Under the pieces are notes generated by a model. It did no database searches. It had not been told where the DNA came from and saw only the letters and a list, made by a program, of their open reading frames with translations. From positions 1 to 64,000 of the forward strand of contig JYJN01000009.1 of the NCBI GenBank assembly GCA_003263845.1: DNA of 64,000 nucleotides, in the 5' to 3' direction. Shown one piece after another: positions 61,810 through 64,000 of this stretch; positions within the stretch are counted from its first letter, which is position 1, and each line of letters starts with the position of its first letter. Made by a program: the position numbers and the translations under genes. Source of the stretch: Vibrio aestivus (lineage in GTDB: Bacteria > Pseudomonadota > Gammaproteobacteria > Enterobacterales > Vibrionaceae).

Positions 61810-62745
61810 CTAATTACCTTGATCAAGTCGTTGCTGACAAATAATAGCGCCTTTGTGTTGAATCACTTTTGCCGCCAATGCATTGCCCTTTTGGCAAGCA
61901 AGCTGTAAATCACCACTACGCATGTATTCGGCCATGAATGCGCCATTAAATGAGTCACCGGCTGAGGTGGTATCCACTACATTCTCAACCTTGTTGGCTG
62001 GTATCTGAATCGCTTCCGATGGCATCGTTGTATCCTGCACTAGGCAACCATACTCACCCTGCTTCACGACCGCACGACTAACACCGGCTTCAAAAAGACG
62101 CAGAATCGTTTCAATACCATTCACGTCACCCCAAATTTGTTGCTCGTCATCAAAAGTCACTAACGCAATATCGGTTAGGGCGTACATAGCTTGGTAGCAC
62201 TGCTTCACCTCTTGGTCTGAGTGCCAAAGCGCTGGACGAAAATTACTATCAAAGCCAATTTCTACGCCCTTCTGACGAAGTGCATTAAGCAGTGATAATA
62301 GTTTGAGGCGATCTGGCTCTGATAAAATTGCCAAGGTGATACCGCTTACAAACACCAGATCCATACCCACAAGCTGCTTGGCGATAGAATCGAAATCAGG
62401 CTGATTGAGAAGATGTTTCGCCGCAGATTCACTGCGCCAATACATGAACGTGCGCTCTCCCAACTCATCCGTTTGAATCATATACATGCCTGGTAAGCGT
62501 TTAGGATCACGCAATACCAACTCGATATTGATGTTTTCCTGTTGCCAACGGTTCAGCAATTCGTCACTAAGGGGGTCGTTACCAAGAGCTGTAACGTAGT
62601 GAACTTGAGTCTCTTGCGAGGTGGTTTGACGAGCGAGGTAGATAGCTGCATTTAGGGTGTCACCGCCGAAACTTTGGTTTAACGTTTCAAAAGGCTGACC
62701 ACTGAGCTCAATCATACATTCGCCAATAATAGCGATCTTTTTCAT
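61810..62745 (-). CDS. kdgK: 2-keto-3-deoxygluconate kinase KdgK
   Basis: PfkB (ribokinase-family) sugar kinase of 311 residues making KDPG from KDG. The N-terminal sugar site FGGDTLNAAIYLARQ and the C-terminal catalytic motif DTTSAGDSFNGAF, with the base Asp, are intact. The enzyme after it is Eda and the one before is a RidA protein and a PLP enzyme, so KDG probably comes from an amino-sugar acid here rather than from pectin or alginate. Confidence 0.93.
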   Translation of the reverse strand: MKKIAIIGECMIELSGQPFETLNQSFGGDTLNAAIYLARQTTSQETQVHYVTALGNDPLSDELLNRWQQENINIELVLRDPKRLPGMYMIQTDELGERTFMYWRSESAAKHLLNQPDFDSIAKQLVGMDLVFVSGITLAILSEPDRLKLLSLLNALRQKGVEIGFDSNFRPALWHSDQEVKQCYQAMYALTDIALVTFDDEQQIWGDVNGIETILRLFEAGVSRAVVKQGEYGCLVQDTTMPSEAIQIPANKVENVVDTTSAGDSFNGAFMAEYMRSGDLQLACQKGNALAAKVIQHKGAIICQQRLDQGN

Positions 62746-62802
62746 ATCAGCGTTTTCCGAAATTCATAGGAGCCACCGCAAAGTGATGGCTCCATCGTAT
62801 CG

Positions 62803-63183
62803 TTAAGACTCTTTGTAGAATGTCGCTTGAACTTCAACGCGAACATCAATCACCATTGGCGAAACCACACATGCACGTGCTGGTGGGTTATCGAGATCGA
62901 TGAACTCTTCAAAAATAGCGTTAAAGCCATTGAAGTCACGGCCATCGTCTAGCCAGCAGTTACACATCACACACTCATCCATTGTGAAACCTGCTTCTTT
63001 TGCGATCTCAACAATGTTCTCCATGACAATCTTCGTTTGATCTTGGATGTTACCAATCACGATGCGACCATCACGCATAGGCGTTTGTCCTGATACATAG
63101 AGCGTATTACCCGCGCGAACTGCTTTTGCAAATGGAAGTTTCACTTCACCAACACCACCTGCAACACCAAAACGTTCAATCAT
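62803..63183 (-). CDS. RidA/YjgF-family enamine/imine deaminase
   Basis: A protein of 126 residues of the Rid superfamily (FAKAVRAGNTLYVSGQTPM, with the C-terminal RACVVSPMVIDVRVEVQATFY). The conserved Arg that binds the carboxylate of imino acids is in PPARACV. RidA hydrolyses reactive enamine/imine intermediates released by PLP-dependent dehydratases. It lies 12 bases after the PLP-enzyme gene, which argues that it clears that enzyme's intermediate. Confidence 0.9.
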   Translation of the reverse strand: MIERFGVAGGVGEVKLPFAKAVRAGNTLYVSGQTPMRDGRIVIGNIQDQTKIVMENIVEIAKEAGFTMDECVMCNCWLDDGRDFNGFNAIFEEFIDLDNPPARACVVSPMVIDVRVEVQATFYKES

Positions 63184-63195
63184 ATTACTTACCTT

Positions 63196-64000
63196 TTAAC
63201 CAACGATGCCACGAGCATCAATATTCAAATGAGAAAATTCGTTTTCATTAACTATAACAACTTGCTGTTTAAGATTTGGAACCACACAGCAATGGTTCGG
63301 AATAATTTCTAGTAAGTCACCAATTTCAAGTGGTTGATTTTTATCATATTCAATAAAGCCATGTTCTTCATTCAACATGAATATAGATACATCTGGGCGG
63401 CCAATCACTTGTCCATGACCTGTAGCGAACTTAGATTGATCACTAGTCAGTGTTTTTGTACCCGCATCAATGATAGCTTTACCTGGCTCTTGCTGAGCAA
63501 TCACTCGTGTTAGAACCCTCATAGCACACTGCTCTTCGCTAATTAATCCAAGCCCTTTGGTGTTCATATCTCCAAAGATGTAGTTACCAGATCGAATTTC
63601 AGTAATACCTGTCAGTGACGAAAGATAAAAAGACTCAAGTGTTGAGCCTGCAGATAGCTCTGCCACTTCAATGCCATGCTCCGCCAGCATGGCTTGGAAA
63701 TGAACGAGCTTTTTGGCGTAATGTTGGCACATTTCAGCTCGCTCTGCGTCTGTCTCTTTGCCATACCCTTTACCTGCGTAACTTTGTAGTGCATGCAAAT
63801 GCATGTGCTCGCTCACTGCAATGTATTCAGCCAGCTCAATCACTTTTTCAATGTCATTCAGTTCACCACGGTGAATACCTGCGTCTATTTCAAGGTAGAT
63901 ACCGACTGGCTTGTTTGCCGCCTTCGCCGCTTGCTCAACATTTTTCAAACCAAGCAGGCTATTGATTGACATATACAGCGATGGAGTTTGACCAATGAGC
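63196..64000 (-). CDS. PLP-dependent D-threonine-aldolase/D-glucosaminate-dehydratase-like enzyme (5' end off window)
   Basis: The last 268 or so residues of an alanine-racemase-fold (type III) PLP enzyme. The codons run open to the window edge (LIGQTPSLYMSINSLLGL), so the PLP-Lys domain is partly missing. EIDAGIHRGEL, SAGSTLES, the TEIRSGNYIFGD cofactor loop and the C-terminal HCC of PNHCCVVPNL (metal His and Cys in the D-serine-dehydratase-like domain) are present. The neighbours RidA, KdgK and Eda fit ammonia elimination from D-glucosaminate to 2-keto-3-deoxygluconate. D-threonine aldolase or D-serine dehydratase activity remains possible. Confidence 0.82.
   Translation of the reverse strand, partial: LIGQTPSLYMSINSLLGLKNVEQAAKAANKPVGIYLEIDAGIHRGELNDIEKVIELAEYIAVSEHMHLHALQSYAGKGYGKETDAERAEMCQHYAKKLVHFQAMLAEHGIEVAELSAGSTLESFYLSSLTGITEIRSGNYIFGDMNTKGLGLISEEQCAMRVLTRVIAQQEPGKAIIDAGTKTLTSDQSKFATGHGQVIGRPDVSIFMLNEEHGFIEYDKNQPLEIGDLLEIIPNHCCVVPNLKQQVVIVNENEFSHLNIDARGIVG

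Overview
The window is chromosome-I-type backbone of a marine Vibrio. The calls rest on recognised proteins (VpsR, HlyU, NptA, an MbaA-type GGDEF/EAL protein) and on a gene order that follows the V. cholerae VC0664-VC0711 block as I remember it. No prophage, integron or CRISPR array is visible. The accessory DNA I can support is two MITE-like repeat elements.

Layout from left to right. Positions 1-330 are the promoters and antitermination leader of an rRNA operon that runs leftward out of the window. Then come clpB, pgeF and rluD (minus); bamD, an MltF-like lytic transglycosylase, raiA, pheL/pheA, an MbaA-like GGDEF/EAL protein and yjjX (plus); a MITE; trpR and slt (minus); ettA, a PilZ protein and an M23 peptidase (plus); tyrA and aroF (minus, behind a TyrR box); btsS/btsR (plus); nagZ (minus); anmK and murQ (plus); a DUF2799 lipoprotein (minus); cstA/btsT (plus); an M16 peptidase, ispH and fkpB, a second MITE, then lspA, ileS, ribF and murJ (minus); rpsT (plus); hlyU and nhaR (minus); nptA (plus); the rppH-ptsP-TSUP-lgt-thyA operon (minus); a DnaA-box-rich gap; mutH (plus); a DUF6482 gene (minus); tas (plus); DUF1127, a 40-residue small ORF, vpsR, lysS, prfB and brnQ (minus); trmN6 and srmB (plus); and, at the right edge, eda, kdgK, a RidA protein and a truncated PLP enzyme (minus).

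Working links. BtsS/BtsR sits about 4 kb from its likely target, the CstA-type pyruvate carrier, whose upstream region holds a strikingly regular array of nine BtsR-like boxes at exactly 20-bp spacing. NagZ, AnmK and MurQ form a peptidoglycan-recycling group, and the two lytic transglycosylases, MurJ, LspA and Lgt are other envelope functions. The PilZ protein, the GGDEF/EAL protein and VpsR are three c-di-GMP/biofilm elements. The right-edge cluster fits breakdown of D-glucosaminate (oxidised chitin monomer) through 2-keto-3-deoxygluconate. The rppH-mutH gap has the location and DnaA boxes expected of DARS2.

Quality warning. About twenty single-base indels, many in short homopolymers, break sixteen conserved genes (clpB, pgeF, mltF-like, slt, tyrA, aroF, btsS, nagZ, murQ, murJ, nhaR, lgt, DUF6482, lysS, brnQ, srmB). 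This looks like a draft assembly with uncorrected errors, so I annotate these as single genes with the break position given. The only frameshift I regard as biological is the programmed +1 site in prfB.
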